A DNA stretch of 64,000 bases from Alnus glutinosa (taxonomy: Eukaryota; Streptophyta; Magnoliopsida; Fagales; Betulaceae). Below are positions 35,331-46,369 of this stretch, in pieces (the first letter of the stretch is position 1; each line of letters starts with the position of its first letter). Below the pieces are notes generated by a model that was given only the letters and a program-made list of their open reading frames with translations, had not been told where the DNA came from and ran no database searches. The stretch covers positions 4,976,761 through 5,040,760 of the forward strand of contig NC_084889.1 in NCBI RefSeq assembly GCF_958979055.1. The letters run 5' to 3'. A program made the translations under genes and the position numbers.

Positions 35331-35584
35331 TGGACTCCTACTTGTTGCTACTGGCGTGGACAATCTGTGTGCATGAAGGTGGTGTCCATGCAGAGCGTCA
35401 AGTCCGGCTCAGATTCTTGTTTCTTTGCGGCAAGTCTAGAGCTTGGTTGTTGCAGACGTTAAAGGAAAACTTGATCCTAACAAATCCTTCCCAGATTCGG
35501 GTAAAACTGGCATTGGTGATTTTTACAATCTTCCCATCTCCGGTCTCCCCTTTCAAAGCCCTTGTAGGTGGTGACGAAGGGTGC

Positions 35585-35838
35585 ATGAAGCAGTTAACAA
35601 AAAGAGAAGAAAAAAAAAATCCTTTGTTTTGGAACATAAAAATAGAGTTGAACAAAGACAATTCTCCTCCTTCCTTTGTTGCTTGGTGGAGTGAAAGAAA
35701 TCAATACTAGGCTAGGAGAAAACATAGGATTTTTTGTTCCAACTCTATTTTTATGTTCCAAAACAGAGGATTATTTGCTTAGTTCTTTTTCCTTTCCTTT
35801 TAGTTTTTTTTTTCTTCTCTTTTTGTTAACTGCTTGAT
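35585..35838. repeat. Internal hairpin of the Pack-MULE
   Basis: 35619-35656 (CTTTGTTTTGGAACATAAAA, then ATAGAGTTGAAC) is the near-complement of 35733-35772. A second pair, 35586-35612 (GCAGTTAACAAAAAGAGAAG) and 35811-35834, extends the stem, with about 35 extra bases in the right arm. Together they form an inverted duplication with a loop of about 75 bp. Confidence 0.8.
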
Positions 35839-36351
35839 GGGCGTGTACAGCTTCATTTCCTTTTGTTTCTTCCGATACAGGTTGGACGCACTAAGGCCGA
35901 GCTTTCCTCTACTACTCGTTGGAGCTAGCATACGAAATCTTCCGTTGAAGCATATCATGCACCCGATACAGAAAATGACAGCGAATTCAGTAAGGGGATA
36001 GAAGCATATCCTGCACCCGATATGTCAAAGCAGCTTGAAGCCCTGCAACTCGCGCGTAAGATCGGTGCATGATAATGGTAGTCTTCAGAACTGATGGGAG
36101 TAATTGGGATAAAGAAACTAAATATTCACTGAAGCTGGAAAATTAACATGAATGATCCTTATGTTTGATTTAGAACTTGCATTTATCCGAAAAATTTAGT
36201 AGTATTCCCCATTCACTGCTTGGAACCTTCATGGAATACTGATGGTGATATTTAAGAACCTTAACTCTATTTTGAGCTGAACAACCTTAACATTGAGGCT
36301 TGCTCTGCTGTTTAGTTCAAATACCACGTTTCCCAAACCGTTGTCTTTTCC

Positions 36352-36560
36352 ATTATGGCTCCAAGCTTCATGGTGCATCTCAACGGACCAATCCCTGAAG
36401 AGCTTGGCGAGTGCAAGTCTCTTACAAAGATCCGAACTATGAAGAACCAGCTCAACGGGACGATTCCGGTGGGGATTTTCAACTTCACGTTGGTGGAACA
36501 GATCGAGGTCAACGACAACCTCTTCTCTGGTGAGCTTTCCTTCGAGTTTTCGGCGAACAT
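36352..36560 (+). pseudogene. Captured CLAVATA1-like LRR fragment
   Basis: The plus frame reads LNGPIPEELGECKSLTKIR, then NQLNGTIPVGIFNFTLVEQI, then EVNDNLFSGELS: about two and a half leucine-rich repeats. The block PEELG.CKSLTKIR and the following GTIP.GIFN..LV..IE.NDN.FSGEL are typical of CLV1-type receptor kinases (meristem size control). No signal peptide, kinase domain or other repeats are present. It is flanked by the Pack-MULE inverted repeats and lies next to the right one. Confidence 0.8.
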
Positions 36561-37121
36561 GCTCGGAATTTTGACGTTGCTACACTGCCACTTCTCGTCC
36601 TCTTGTATTCACCATTTTCACGCAACATGGGAAGCTCAGATGGGGACCAGGCATAATATGCACGTGCTTGCTCTCGTTTCTAGGCTCCTCCGAGTAGTCC
36701 TGCCTGGCCACCGGGCATAGCATGGGAAGATTCACAAGACGCAAAGCACGTGGGTGATGAGCTTCAACTAGCTTTCAATTTTGGCTCTTCGATCAAGGAT
36801 GTGGACCTCGCCGTCGGGGATCAACTGTGTGTGTGGAATCAAGGGTTGGTCACATTAAAACAGGTTGATCACGTTAAACCGGTTGTGTTTAGATGCATGT
36901 GGGTGAGAGGGGCAAAACGGTTTGATCACGTTAAAAGAATCACGTGGAAGTCACGTGACTTCACTTCTGTCATCGATTTAGAACGGAGGCTGACGAAATA
37001 CCCTACATTGCACAGTTTTGATAAATTCATACACTCAATTGAACGTTTTGCTACATCGGTACCCTTAATTGAAAAAGGGCGATAGTTTGATACCCTTATA
37101 TGAAGTTTCCCCTTCTAAAAA

Positions 37122-38439
37122 TATCCATTGAATTATATTCTTTTATTGTTACCTAAACTAAGAAAATGTTAAGAGAATTAAAAGTTGTACCATAAATCTA
37201 GAGAAGTAAAAGTAATTTCCTCAACAAAAGTGGTTAGATCCCCAAAACACCATGAAACATCCATAAAATAATTTTTATTCTTACGGCATCCATAAAATGC
37301 GAGTTTGTATAAATCTTCTTTTGATATCTGATGGTCTTCAAGATTACAACATTAGAGTTTATTTCATGCTATCTTCATAAAATAATTTGTAGTGAATCCC
37401 TTTGAGGGAAAATAATTTTTTAGAGTTGTGTCATTAAGGAAAGTTAGATTTAAGCGATTCGTGTGATGAGGTGCGTTATACATATTCGAAGTTTATCCTA
37501 CAAGGATTGGTACACAAAGTGTGCCTTGTGACGTTCTACCATAAAATCAAAATCAAAATCAAAACCAAAACCAGGATATTTTCAATTATAAAGTGAAAAT
37601 ATAAAACAGTTCCAAGAAGTAATATTTTTTAATATTCTATTAAAAATGTTCTCAAAAATAATTAATTGAAAATATTTTTTTTATAGAGATTTGAAAATAT
37701 TTTTTAAAACATATATATAAATAGTTCAGTTTTGCACCAGCTTTTAATTTTAATTTAAAAAGAAAAAAAAAGTGCTCTTAAAAAAATAGTATTCAAACAT
37801 GTCCATGTCATCTTTATAATTTTTCTAACCCCTTATTTACTTTGAAATCTTAATTGGTTGTAGGGTGACTAGGGTCAGTTAAGTCGTCGAGTTGTTGGAA
37901 ACCTTAACGACAAGCAAGAGAGAGAGAGAGAGACAGAGACAGAGAGCGCTTTGGGACAAGGTATACGCGTGGTTGCTGGTAGATGGCAAAAGTCTTGGTC
38001 AAAAGTCTACTTGTATTTCTATTTAAAAACCATTTGGTTGTTAACGAGAGATCAGAGAAAAATTGGTGACCAAATTGTGGTATTCTCCTACCTTATGTGG
38101 AGTATTGTGGTGTTCTCGATCTTACCTTAACTTGATAACTGTGGTTTCTCCTACACAAAATGAGCTACTCAAATTTCATCTCACGCCATAATCCAACCTC
38201 GAGTGCCTATCACTATGAGTAATGAGAAAGTAAACCATAGAACACATAAAGAAGTGTATAAGCCCTAAAAGAAATGTCCACTGAGCATGTTAAGAATCAT
38301 AATTCAGCTGTTGCATGGAAGACAAAGTGAACAAAAAATGTCCATGAAACTTCTTATGGTGATAGTTCTGCCTGTGTTGTTGGGATCGGAGGAGGGTTTT
38401 GGTAGGTCATTTTTTCAATCTTTTGTAAGAAGTTTTAGT
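37122..38439. other. AT-rich intergenic stretch
   Basis: No gene recognised. It contains a GA-rich tract at 37916-37945. Confidence 0.4.
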
Positions 38440-38712
38440 ATCATTCGACTTGTGAAATCTGATATGGCCGGATGTATAAGTGGATGAATGTATTTATATA
38501 TGTGAAGATAGTTCAGATGTGAATTTCAAAGCAATGGAAAATGAATACCCTCAATTATCACATTATTCTAAGATGGCACGTGACATATTGGATATTCCTA
38601 TTACCACAATAGCTTCAGAGTCAACATTTTTAGTGCTAGTAGTAGGACAATTGATCCATACCGTGGATCATTATCAACAGAATTTGACTAAATGTTGCAA
38701 TGTGGGGCTGAT
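38440..38712 (+). pseudogene. hAT transposase C-terminal relic
   Basis: The frame reads ENEYPQLSHYSKMARDILDI, then PITTIASESTF, the hAT dimerisation domain signature (YP.LS.MARDIL.IP...ASES.F). After ESTF it degrades. The catalytic part is missing. The relic is cut by the MITE at 38713 and seems to go on briefly at 39152 (tagacgtggacttcatggac). Confidence 0.75.
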
Positions 38713-39143
38713 TAGGGGTGAAAATTCGGTTACAGTTACTGGTTATTAGCTAAAACCCGTAACAGTAACTGGGGTAGTTGGTTAATCGATTTTTTAATAA
38801 CCAGCGATTATCTTGATCGGTAGCTAAAATTTAAAAAAAAAAATTGGCTTTTTGGGCCTAATTTGGGTATTGGACTTACTTTTTGGGTTTAATTCAGACT
38901 TTTTTAGCTCTTTAAAAAAATATTTCCACATTTTTGGCCCAAAATGTTGGCCTAAGTTGAAATTGAAGCCAAAGTATAAAACTCTAAATTTTATTATTTT
39001 ATCCCGGTTACCGATTATAACCGGTTTTAATACTTTCTAAAACCGGTAACCGCTCTGGTAAGATTAATTACCGATTATTTTCAATCGAATACCAAACTGG
39101 TTGGTTAGTTACCCGATTATAACCGGCTGGCTTTAGACCCCTA
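38713..39143. mobile_element. hAT-type MITE, 431 bp
   Basis: Ends TAGGGGTGAAA / TTTAGACCCCTA with an 8-bp duplication GGGCTGAT (38705-38712) and GGACTGAT (39144-39151). The interior has many 'ggttaccgattataaccgg' dyads. It inserted into the hAT transposase relic. Confidence 0.75.
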
Positions 39144-39151
39144 GGACTGAT

Positions 39152-39435
39152 TAGACGTGGACTTCATGGACTCAAAAAGAAAGAAAGAAAAAAAATCAAA
39201 AGTATTCTCCTTCCATGTATGTTTCTTCTGTTTTTTCTTCGGCGAGTTCGAACTGGGCCAAATTAACGAGCCAAGCTCGAATAGAGGGCTTAACGAGCTG
39301 ATTGAATTCATATAAAAACTCCTCGAGCCGAGCTCGAAGAGGCCCAAATTCATTGACCACAAGGCTTACTGAAAACTGAAGGGCCGAAGCATAACCAAAC
39401 GTGCCCTTAAGTCACATACATGGGCTCATCGTCTC
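39152..39435. other. Unassigned
   Basis: Short stretch without recognisable features apart from the tail of the hAT relic. Confidence 0.3.
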
Positions 39436-39728
39436 ATAGTTGGCCACCTGTTTTCAATTTCCAAAGGTGAAATTTCCCCATCTCCTTCCTAATTAATTAA
39501 TGTTCCTTAATTTTTGCCACCAAACTCCCATTCCAAGTCAACGAACCCCTATCATACGTCATACGTGTAGTTGGATTCTATTGACCAATGACTAATTCTG
39601 ATATATATGGGCTTCGTTGACTTGGAATGGGAGCCGGCCGGCCTGTTGGCAAAAATTAAGAAACATTAATTAATTAGGAACGATCGAGATTGGGAAATTT
39701 CACCTTTGGAAATGGAAAACAGGCGACC
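39436..39728. repeat. Long inverted repeat, 3' of the membrane-protein gene
   Basis: The left arm 39436-39545 is complementary to the right arm 39615-39728 over about 110 bp. Shared blocks are TTTCCAAAGGTGAAATTTCC, CCTAATTAATTAATGTT, CTTAATTTTTGCCA and CTCCCATTCCAAGTCAACGA. The loop is about 70 bp. No target duplication was found. It could be a foldback element or an inverted duplication able to give hairpin RNA. Confidence 0.8.
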
Positions 39729-39920
39729 AACTGATCAAAAGGAGCTCACAAAAAAAGAAAAAAAGAAAAAGAAAAAAAGAGCAGAAATATCTGAAAACTG
39801 GTGTATAATTGATGCAAGTAAAGTAAAACATGTAACCCCATTCGTTAATTGTATGCATGTCTCCATGTCGAGATTATAATAACGACGACGGCTAGCTAGC
39901 GATTACATAAAATACATTTT

Positions 39921-40916
39921 TCAAACATCAAATTGCTCAAGCTGAACATCCTTGGTCTTCAGAGGAACATAGTCTCCTAGATAAACGTCAAGGTGATCCG
40001 AAAGGGCCGACTTGTCGATATTTTCATGGTGGTAGGATTTGCAAACGAGATAGATCACCGTCTGAATGACAAGCCCGAAGAGAATCAACAGGAAAAGCAG
40101 CAACAGACATATAATCCCGTAGGAAACCCTGTTGACCATGCCCAATGACTCACCACGAACAACCAGTGTCTTAAATGCGAATTGTATGAGCCAAAAAGAA
40201 ATGTTGAGCTTCAAAAATATAATTGTGCTTACCCCCGTCTTTCCCTTTATCAGTGCCTTGCTCTTGATCATGGCAGGAATGCCACACGTGTCTTCCAACA
40301 CAGTCATAACGCTCGCCAAATGCCAAACCATGGTCATGTAAATAAACCCCACAAAGTACAAGATCGCTAGAACATACATGGCAACAATAAATTTGCTTGG
40401 CTCAAGGGAAAGTACCAATAGAATGAATATAAAAATTGCCACTATGTTGTAGGCGAGGAAGAAGATGAAAGTACAGACGAAGGTGAGCATAAGCCGCTTC
40501 CAGACCTTGGGGACAACGCTCATAACCTTGTCGAAAGTTACTTCACGGCTGGTGTAAATACATGCGACAGTGTAAACGACGGCGGAGGTGGAGAGGAGGG
40601 ACAAGATGAGGAGGAAGGTGAAGTATGCAGCCTTGAAGAGGTAAAAAGTGACCAATTCGTGCTTGAGGATGTCTGAGAGCTTGTTGTATTTGGGAGTGCC
40701 TGCCCGGGTTTCATCGACGGCCATTTCGTTGTGAATGATCTTTGAGAAGAGGAGATCCGATACTTCCATATGAGCCAAGAAGATGAAAGACAGAGGGAGG
40801 ATTAAGGTCAGGGTGATCTGGGCGAACACCTTCCTCCATGACAAAATGATCTTGCTGGCCTCTCGGTAGATGCCAAAAAACCCAAGAAACTGCATATCTT
40901 CTTGTTCTCTATCCAT
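39921..40916 (-). CDS. Plant multi-pass membrane protein of unknown function (At4g19950/At5g44860-like)
   Basis: Single exon, minus strand, 331 codons from the Met of MDREQEDMQFLGFFGIYREA. An upstream in-frame ATG at 40934 adds MIKKGT, but the family starts at MDRE/MDK, so 40916 is preferred. About six hydrophobic segments are visible (ITLTLILPLSFIFLAHM, YFTFLLILSLLSTSAVVYTV, LMLTFVCTFIFFLAYNI, MYVLAILYFVGFIYM and ISFWLIQFAFKTLVV, then IICLLLLFLLILFGLV), followed by a short hydrophilic tail. The conserved opening LQFLGFFGI.+E matches plant proteins sometimes mislabelled polyadenylate-binding-protein interactors. Biochemical role unknown. A TATA box lies about 140 bp upstream. No disabling changes. 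Confidence 0.88.
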   Translation of the reverse strand: MDREQEDMQFLGFFGIYREASKIILSWRKVFAQITLTLILPLSFIFLAHMEVSDLLFSKIIHNEMAVDETRAGTPKYNKLSDILKHELVTFYLFKAAYFTFLLILSLLSTSAVVYTVACIYTSREVTFDKVMSVVPKVWKRLMLTFVCTFIFFLAYNIVAIFIFILLVLSLEPSKFIVAMYVLAILYFVGFIYMTMVWHLASVMTVLEDTCGIPAMIKSKALIKGKTGVSTIIFLKLNISFWLIQFAFKTLVVRGESLGMVNRVSYGIICLLLLFLLILFGLVIQTVIYLVCKSYHHENIDKSALSDHLDVYLGDYVPLKTKDVQLEQFDV

Positions 40917-41053
40917 GGTTCCTTTCTTGATCAATGGATTTCTTTGTTGGAAATTAAAGAAGGTGGAGAATATGGAATTTATGGAGGAGCTACAGAAGAA
41001 TGGGTCTTGAGTCTTGACGTAATAAGGGAGGTAAGAAATGGACTTTGACTTTT

Positions 41054-41063
41054 CTTATATATA
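41054..41063 (-). promoter_or_regulatory. TATA box of the membrane-protein gene
   Basis: TATATATAAG on the minus strand, 138 bp from the chosen ATG. This fits a 5' UTR of roughly 100 nt. Confidence 0.55.
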
Positions 41064-42429
41064 GGAAGCTTCTACTACTTTTCTTGTATTAATTGAGGAA
41101 GAAAAAACAGGTATATATATTAAGGGGTGAAGACCCATTATTCCTGAAAGAGGTGCGCCTCACCATAAATTGTCTCCAGCCTCCATATATTCATTGAAAA
41201 ATACAGGACGGTGTGGCAAATATCTCCTATTAAGTGATCACCGTAATAAGTTACACCCATAGCCTGATATTGATCGGTGTAGTGCCTCAAAAGGATCGGT
41301 CGGATGAGGATTTACTTCAATTCTAACTCAAATTACCTAAATTTATGTCATTTTTAATATTGAATAATTTAAAAAATATTACTTACTAAAAATGTGGCAT
41401 GTTATTAAAGCTTTTTGTTTAAAGTTTTTTAACAACATAAAACGTAATAATATAATGAAAATATACTCAATGCTCATAAATAATGTTACATTTTTTATAT
41501 GTAGTATTTTTTTACGTGGTTCGATTCAAGCAACGATCTAAATTCACTTAAATTGAGAATTTAAAAAAATTGTATGAAATTTTTATCCGGCTCAAAATAT
41601 CTCTTAATTGTAATCAAGCTTATGAGTTATAAATGACTTATGACTTATGACATAAGTGTCGTTTCGATTAGTGTGAAACCACTGCATAAATTATCTCTAT
41701 TTTATCTATATTTATTCAACCAATTGGAGAGCTTTTGCGCGGTTGAATGTCGCTTCAACTAATGTAAATATAAAAATGCCCAGAGAATAATAAAATAAAA
41801 TAAAAAATTAATGGAAGCTGACATGATTTGGATAAGATTTGTTCTACCTTAAACAAATTTATTTTTTTGGGTTACCTAAAGGCAAAAATACAAACTAGAA
41901 ACTGCATGCGAACTACAAAATAAGCAAAGGGAAAAATAAATAAAAATAATAATATATTGTTGTTTGGTTTACTGACTCTTAGTATAAATTTTGGACTAAT
42001 GGGTCTATCAATTAACACCAGCATTAATATCTAATTTTCGGTATGATGAAGGGTTTAGAGGCTCACTGATATCTCCAACCGTGAACAAATTAAGACCAAA
42101 GTTAAAGAAAAATCCCAAGGGTTAAAATAAAATAAAATAAAATGAGCGCCTAAATAATATCAAGAACGAACGTATTGATCAGATCGAGTGGCTTCTGTCT
42201 TTTTGTTACACCAGACGGACCTTCCAAGGATTAAAGTAACTTGCTTATGTACTAGCTTAATTAGTTTGTTATATTGCAAATTGGCGGAGGTAACAATTTT
42301 CTTTGACTTTCTTTTTTTTAAGTTATCTTATTATTATTATTATTATTTATTGCTCCTTTTTTAAATGGGCAATTTATGTATACAATCGTGTGTACCAAAC
42401 TTACAAATATGAGTGTTATTAAGAGTATT
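41064..42429. other. Upstream intergenic DNA
   Basis: AT-rich and with no gene seen. It holds the further upstream region of the membrane-protein gene. Confidence 0.4.
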
Positions 42430-42438
42430 ATAATTTGT

Positions 42439-42624
42439 GAGAAATGTTAGATGTATCAAATTTTTTATCAAGATATGGATATCAAGATAATATGAATATT
42501 ATTTTTGGAGATAATCAAAACAATTAATAAAAAAAAAGTGCTACGAGTAATTACCAATGAATAAGCTCCACATCATCTAGATACCTATTTCTTAGTAAAA
42601 AATTTAGTACATCTAGCATTTCTC
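42439..42624. mobile_element. Mutator-type MITE, 186 bp
   Basis: Inverted ends of about 35 bp (GAGAAATGTTAGATGTA... / ...TACATCTAGCATTTCTC) and an exact 9-bp duplication ATAATTTGT at 42430-42438 and 42625-42633. The flanking DNA (tacaatcgtgtgtaccaaac / tagtcatgtgtaacaaac) is itself a diverged direct repeat. Confidence 0.8.
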
Positions 42625-43099
42625 ATAATTTGTACTATAAATCCTTTACAAATTGGCATGTGTATAGACAATATAGTCATGTGTAACAAACTTACAAATT
42701 TGAGTGTTATTATGAATATTATAGTTTTTACTATAAATCCGTTACAAATTGACATGACAATTATAGTACCCTCGATACTTTCTCACAAAATTTTCTATTC
42801 GATTTTACATAGAAAAGGGAGGGGGAGATGCCAATTCATCATTTCACTTTTGTTTTGATTCTTAGTTTTATTGTTTTAATCTCCTTTAATTGAAGAGAAA
42901 CTTTTGATTTCACACTTCTCTTGTCCATCTTTATACTAGAGAGATGTGCATATTCCCCATTGAATTTATCAGATTATATTTGGATTTCACAAATTTAGTT
43001 ATGAATTTGCAAAAAAAGTATATGCAAGAGAATGACACTAAATATATCTCTAAACAAAAATCGGAACCTACAAATTTTTCTCTCTCTCTCTCTATATAT

Positions 43100-43220
43100 A
43101 TATTTTATTTTTTGATTTTTATTGTGATCTAAACCTAAGTCAACTTCGTTGGGTTATATATATATATTTTTGATTTTTTTGATTTTTATTGTGATCTAAA
43201 CCTAAGTCAACTTCGTTAAT
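43100..43220 (+). repeat. Short tandem duplication
   Basis: ATTGTGATCTAAACCTAAGT and the following TCAACTTCGTT occur twice, about 67 bp apart, with an AT run in each. Confidence 0.85.
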
Positions 43221-43397
43221 TGGGTTACTCTGTCGATTTGGTTCGGCACTAGAGATATATTAATATAATTAGAAAAAAAAAAGAAAAAAAAAAAAAAGAG
43301 ATAGAATGGATATTAATATATTTTTGCATGTATTGTATATAGTAAAAGATCAACAACCTTTAGGACTAGAAAGAGAAAATATAGGCCTAGGCGATAT

Positions 43398-43579
43398 GAG
43401 TAATTCTAAACGTCATACCTATGTCCCTCTTGTGTCCCTCTAAAAATGATGTGGCTTTTAAAATCACCATGTGATTAAAATTCAATTTTGATCAATCACA
43501 AGCTCAATGGTGATTTTAAAAGCCACCTCATTTTTAGAGGGACACAAGAGGGACATGAGTATGACATGTAGCATTACTC
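43398..43579. mobile_element. Mutator-type foldback MITE, 182 bp
   Basis: Ends GAGTAATTCT / AGCATTACTC with an exact 9-bp duplication AGGCGATAT (43389-43397 and 43580-43588). The two halves are complementary through TCCCTCTTGTGTCCCTCTAA and AAATGATGTGGCTTTTAAAA. Relatives lie at 59077-59250 and, partly, at 62690-62737. Confidence 0.85.
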
Positions 43580-43588
43580 AGGCGATAT

Positions 43589-43861
43589 ATGTACTCAAGG
43601 AAAGAAGGAATCAATCAACTGGGCGTGGTATACTCCGCGTGAAGACCAAACAAATATGAAAAGTGAGCATCATGTGTCATGCCGCTTATGCGCAAGCCGA
43701 TACTTTTGATGTAAAACATCAATCACCTTCAATATAATACTTAATTGGTGGGATATGTTCCATGGTTTTTATGTATAAATTGGACACAACGTAACTGATA
43801 AGGAAAAATACATTTTGCCATCTCAAAATATAACTCTAGATCATTTTACCCACGTGACAAG

Positions 43862-43926
<65 letters not shown>

Positions 43927-44355
43927 CAAGCATTTCTCAAAAAAAAAAAATTGTTGCCACGTGGCAGCTGCATTCCCTCCAGATCTCCCCTCATGGAGCG
44001 TGGAATGCACGCGCCAGCGAGTACTTCTCACTCGCCAACGATTGGAGGCCATGTTCCTTCCCCTTTCCTTCCTTCGTTGCTGTTGTTGGCGGATTTTGGC
44101 AATCTGCAGAGTCTTTGGCAGAAGAGAGGACATTCCTGCAGTCGATGCTGTGTTGTGTTGTTTATTTTACCACTTTTGTATTTATGGGCTACTTGTTTTA
44201 TATATCCTCTTTGTTTTCTTTGTAATGGTTACTCAACCGGTGTTCGGGTCCTTTGAGCTTTATCACTTTTTAACCACCTTAACTGGTGGTTTGGATTTTT
44301 AGCATCCATGCCAAGACTCATTAGACCCGCGTCTTCGGATGCATTGTCTCCGCCA
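43589..44355. other. Intergenic stretch with TA microsatellite
   Basis: (TA)n at 43864-43921. 43955-44300 is less AT-rich, with short open frames that I do not recognise. Confidence 0.4.
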
Positions 44356-45101
44356 AGGGCGGAACTAGGTTTTGTTGTGTAGGGGGACGGTACTTAAGAT
44401 CTTAACAAAGAGAATGATGCACAAATGATTGACGTTTTGGGTTCACTGGCACAATTTAGGTCCAGTTGGGGCATGGCTACGTGGGAAGCTGATTCAACCA
44501 CAAAGGCTGGGATGTGCTCGCAAGTTGTCCTTAGCGCGAGAGGTTCATGGTGAATCGTCGTTCATCGTTCTCTCTTTCAAACCATTTCTCGCTCGTTTGG
44601 TCCTTTGAGATGGAGACTTGGAGAGATTTTGAGACGAGTTTATATGAAAAGTTTAAGATTTGAAAAGTAAAAGAGGAAAATTGGAAAATAAATGTCATAG
44701 CCATCAATTCATTGCTTTGCCCCTTCTTGGTCGGTGTGAAAAAAAAGAAAAAAAGAAAAAAAAAAAAGAGAGAGGGCGTGGAATCCCAAATCAAATCAAA
44801 TTACAAGTTTCACTCTCCCACTTGTAATGAACTTACATTTCATTTTAACTATTTAATACTCTCTGCCTTGAAAAAAATCAAACCACGCCCACGTTTTCAG
44901 TTCAAAATGAAAAAGGATACGTCTTTTGTTTTTTTCCTTTCAAAAAGCCTAGCCTTTTATTCTGTTTCTGTGAAGGGGGGACAAAGACAGAAATTGAGGG
45001 AGGACGAATACATAAATATTGCAAGCCTTCCATGTCAAAATGGTATCTAAATGAAATTATTAACAAAATTTGGGGGGACAAATACCTAAGTCTGCCCCTG
45101 G
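44356..45101. mobile_element. Possible MULE-like non-autonomous element
   Basis: AAGGGCGGAACTAGG at the left and CCTAAGTCTGCCCCTG at the right are imperfect inverses. GTCTCCGCC (44347-44355) and GTTTCCGCG (45102-45110) would be a decayed 9-bp duplication (7 of 9 equal). No coding. Confidence 0.4.
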
Positions 45102-45236
45102 TTTCCGCGTACTTTCATTCTTCGTGTTTATTTGGGTTGTCTAGCTTTATTATGTTGTAATTTATTGTTTTAGTTTATATTTTATTTTCACTTATCTATA
45201 AAATTAAAATAAAAAAATGATCAAATTTATTATTTT

Positions 45237-45725
45237 TTAGGGTTACATACTTTTATTGCTACTTGAGTTTCAATTTACATCACATGTTACCTCAGTTTTA
45301 GAAAAAGACAGAATTGGTACCTCAGTCAAGTTTTTCGTCTAAAAACTAACGGTCCGTCATGTCATTGTCACTTAGCACTACTATGAACACGACATCTGTC
45401 CCTTGTGACATATCAGCATCCACATAATTGCCAAATCACCCAAACACTTTTACATCACATACCCACGTCATTTACTGATTTTAGGGAGAAATGACAATTA
45501 TGTGGATGTTGATATATCGTAAAGGACATGTGTCGTATTTCTAGTGGTGCTAAGCGGCAGCGACGTAGTGGGCCGTTAGTTTTTGGACAGAAAACTTGAC
45601 TGAGGTATCAATTCGGTCTTTTTCAAAACTGAAGTACAATCTATAATGCAAATTGAAACTCAAATATCAAAAAATAAACTTGTCAAAACTCAAATAAGAA
45701 TAAAATATTTAATCCTATTTTTTAT
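45237..45725. mobile_element. Foldback element with about 200-bp arms
   Basis: TTGAGTTTCAATTTACATCA, ACCTCAGTCAAGTTTT and AAAAACTAACGG on the left are matched in reverse on the right (CCGTTAGTTTTTGG, AAAACTTGACTGAGGTATCA, AATTGAAACTCAA). The centre lies near 45460. The ends are not exactly defined. Confidence 0.75.
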
Positions 45726-46369
45726 TATCTTAAACTTTTAGGATGTTAAGCGAAAATTTAACTAGGTATACAAAATAGATACGATCTCGGAAGGTCCCTC
45801 TCCTGTTTGAAGAATATTCTCTTGCAAACAGAGCATCCATTTTTTCTCTTTCGCACAAACACTACAAAAAAAAAAAAGGCTTTTTGAGTCGTTTTTGTTG
45901 GAGTCGTTTTAACAAAACGGCTCTAATTAGAGCCCTTTTCAACAAAAACGGCTCTAATTCGAGCCGTTTTAAAAACGCGGCTCTAATTAGAGCCGTTTTA
46001 AGGAAAACGGTTCTAATTAAAACGGCTCTAATTAGAGCCGTTTTCCTTAAAACGGCTCTAACTAGAGCCGCTTTTTTAAAAGGGCTCTAAATAATTTCGA
46101 GCCGTTTTGGTTAAAAGGGCTCTAATTAGAGTCGTTTTGGTTAAAATGGCTCTAATTAGAGTCGTTTTACTTAAAACGGCTCAAATTAGAGCCGCCTTTT
46201 TAAAAGGGCTCTAAAAAATTTTGAGCCGTTTTGGTTAAAAGGGTTCTAATTAGAGCCGTTTTGGTTAAAACGGCTTTAATTTGAGCCGTGTTGGTTAAAA
46301 CGACTCTAATTAGAGCCATTTTGGTTAGAACGGCTTGAAATAATTTTGAGCCGTTTTGATCAAAACGAT

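Larger units (their letters stand above)
34755..37112. mobile_element. Pack-MULE (Mutator-like element carrying gene fragments)
   Basis: Terminal inverted repeats of about 150 bp (34755-34910 and 36960-37112) begin GGGGAAA. They share AAGGGTATCAAACTAT, GTGTATGAATTTATCAAAAC and TCCGTTCTAAATCGATGACA. An exact 9-bp target duplication TTCTAAAAA lies at 34746-34754 and 37113-37121. Long inverted repeats and a 9-bp duplication define Mutator-like elements. No transposase is present. The interior carries a CLAVATA1-like LRR fragment, an unidentified coding-like fragment (35093-35330) and a hairpin. Confidence 0.9.

Noticed and set aside
39436..39728. A named microRNA gene
   Set aside because: The arms are long and uniformly complementary, and no known mature miRNA sequence was recognised, so only a hairpin is reported.
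43815..44225. Plus-strand frame of 136 codons
   Set aside because: It starts across a TA microsatellite, gives an Ile-Tyr run and shows no domain.
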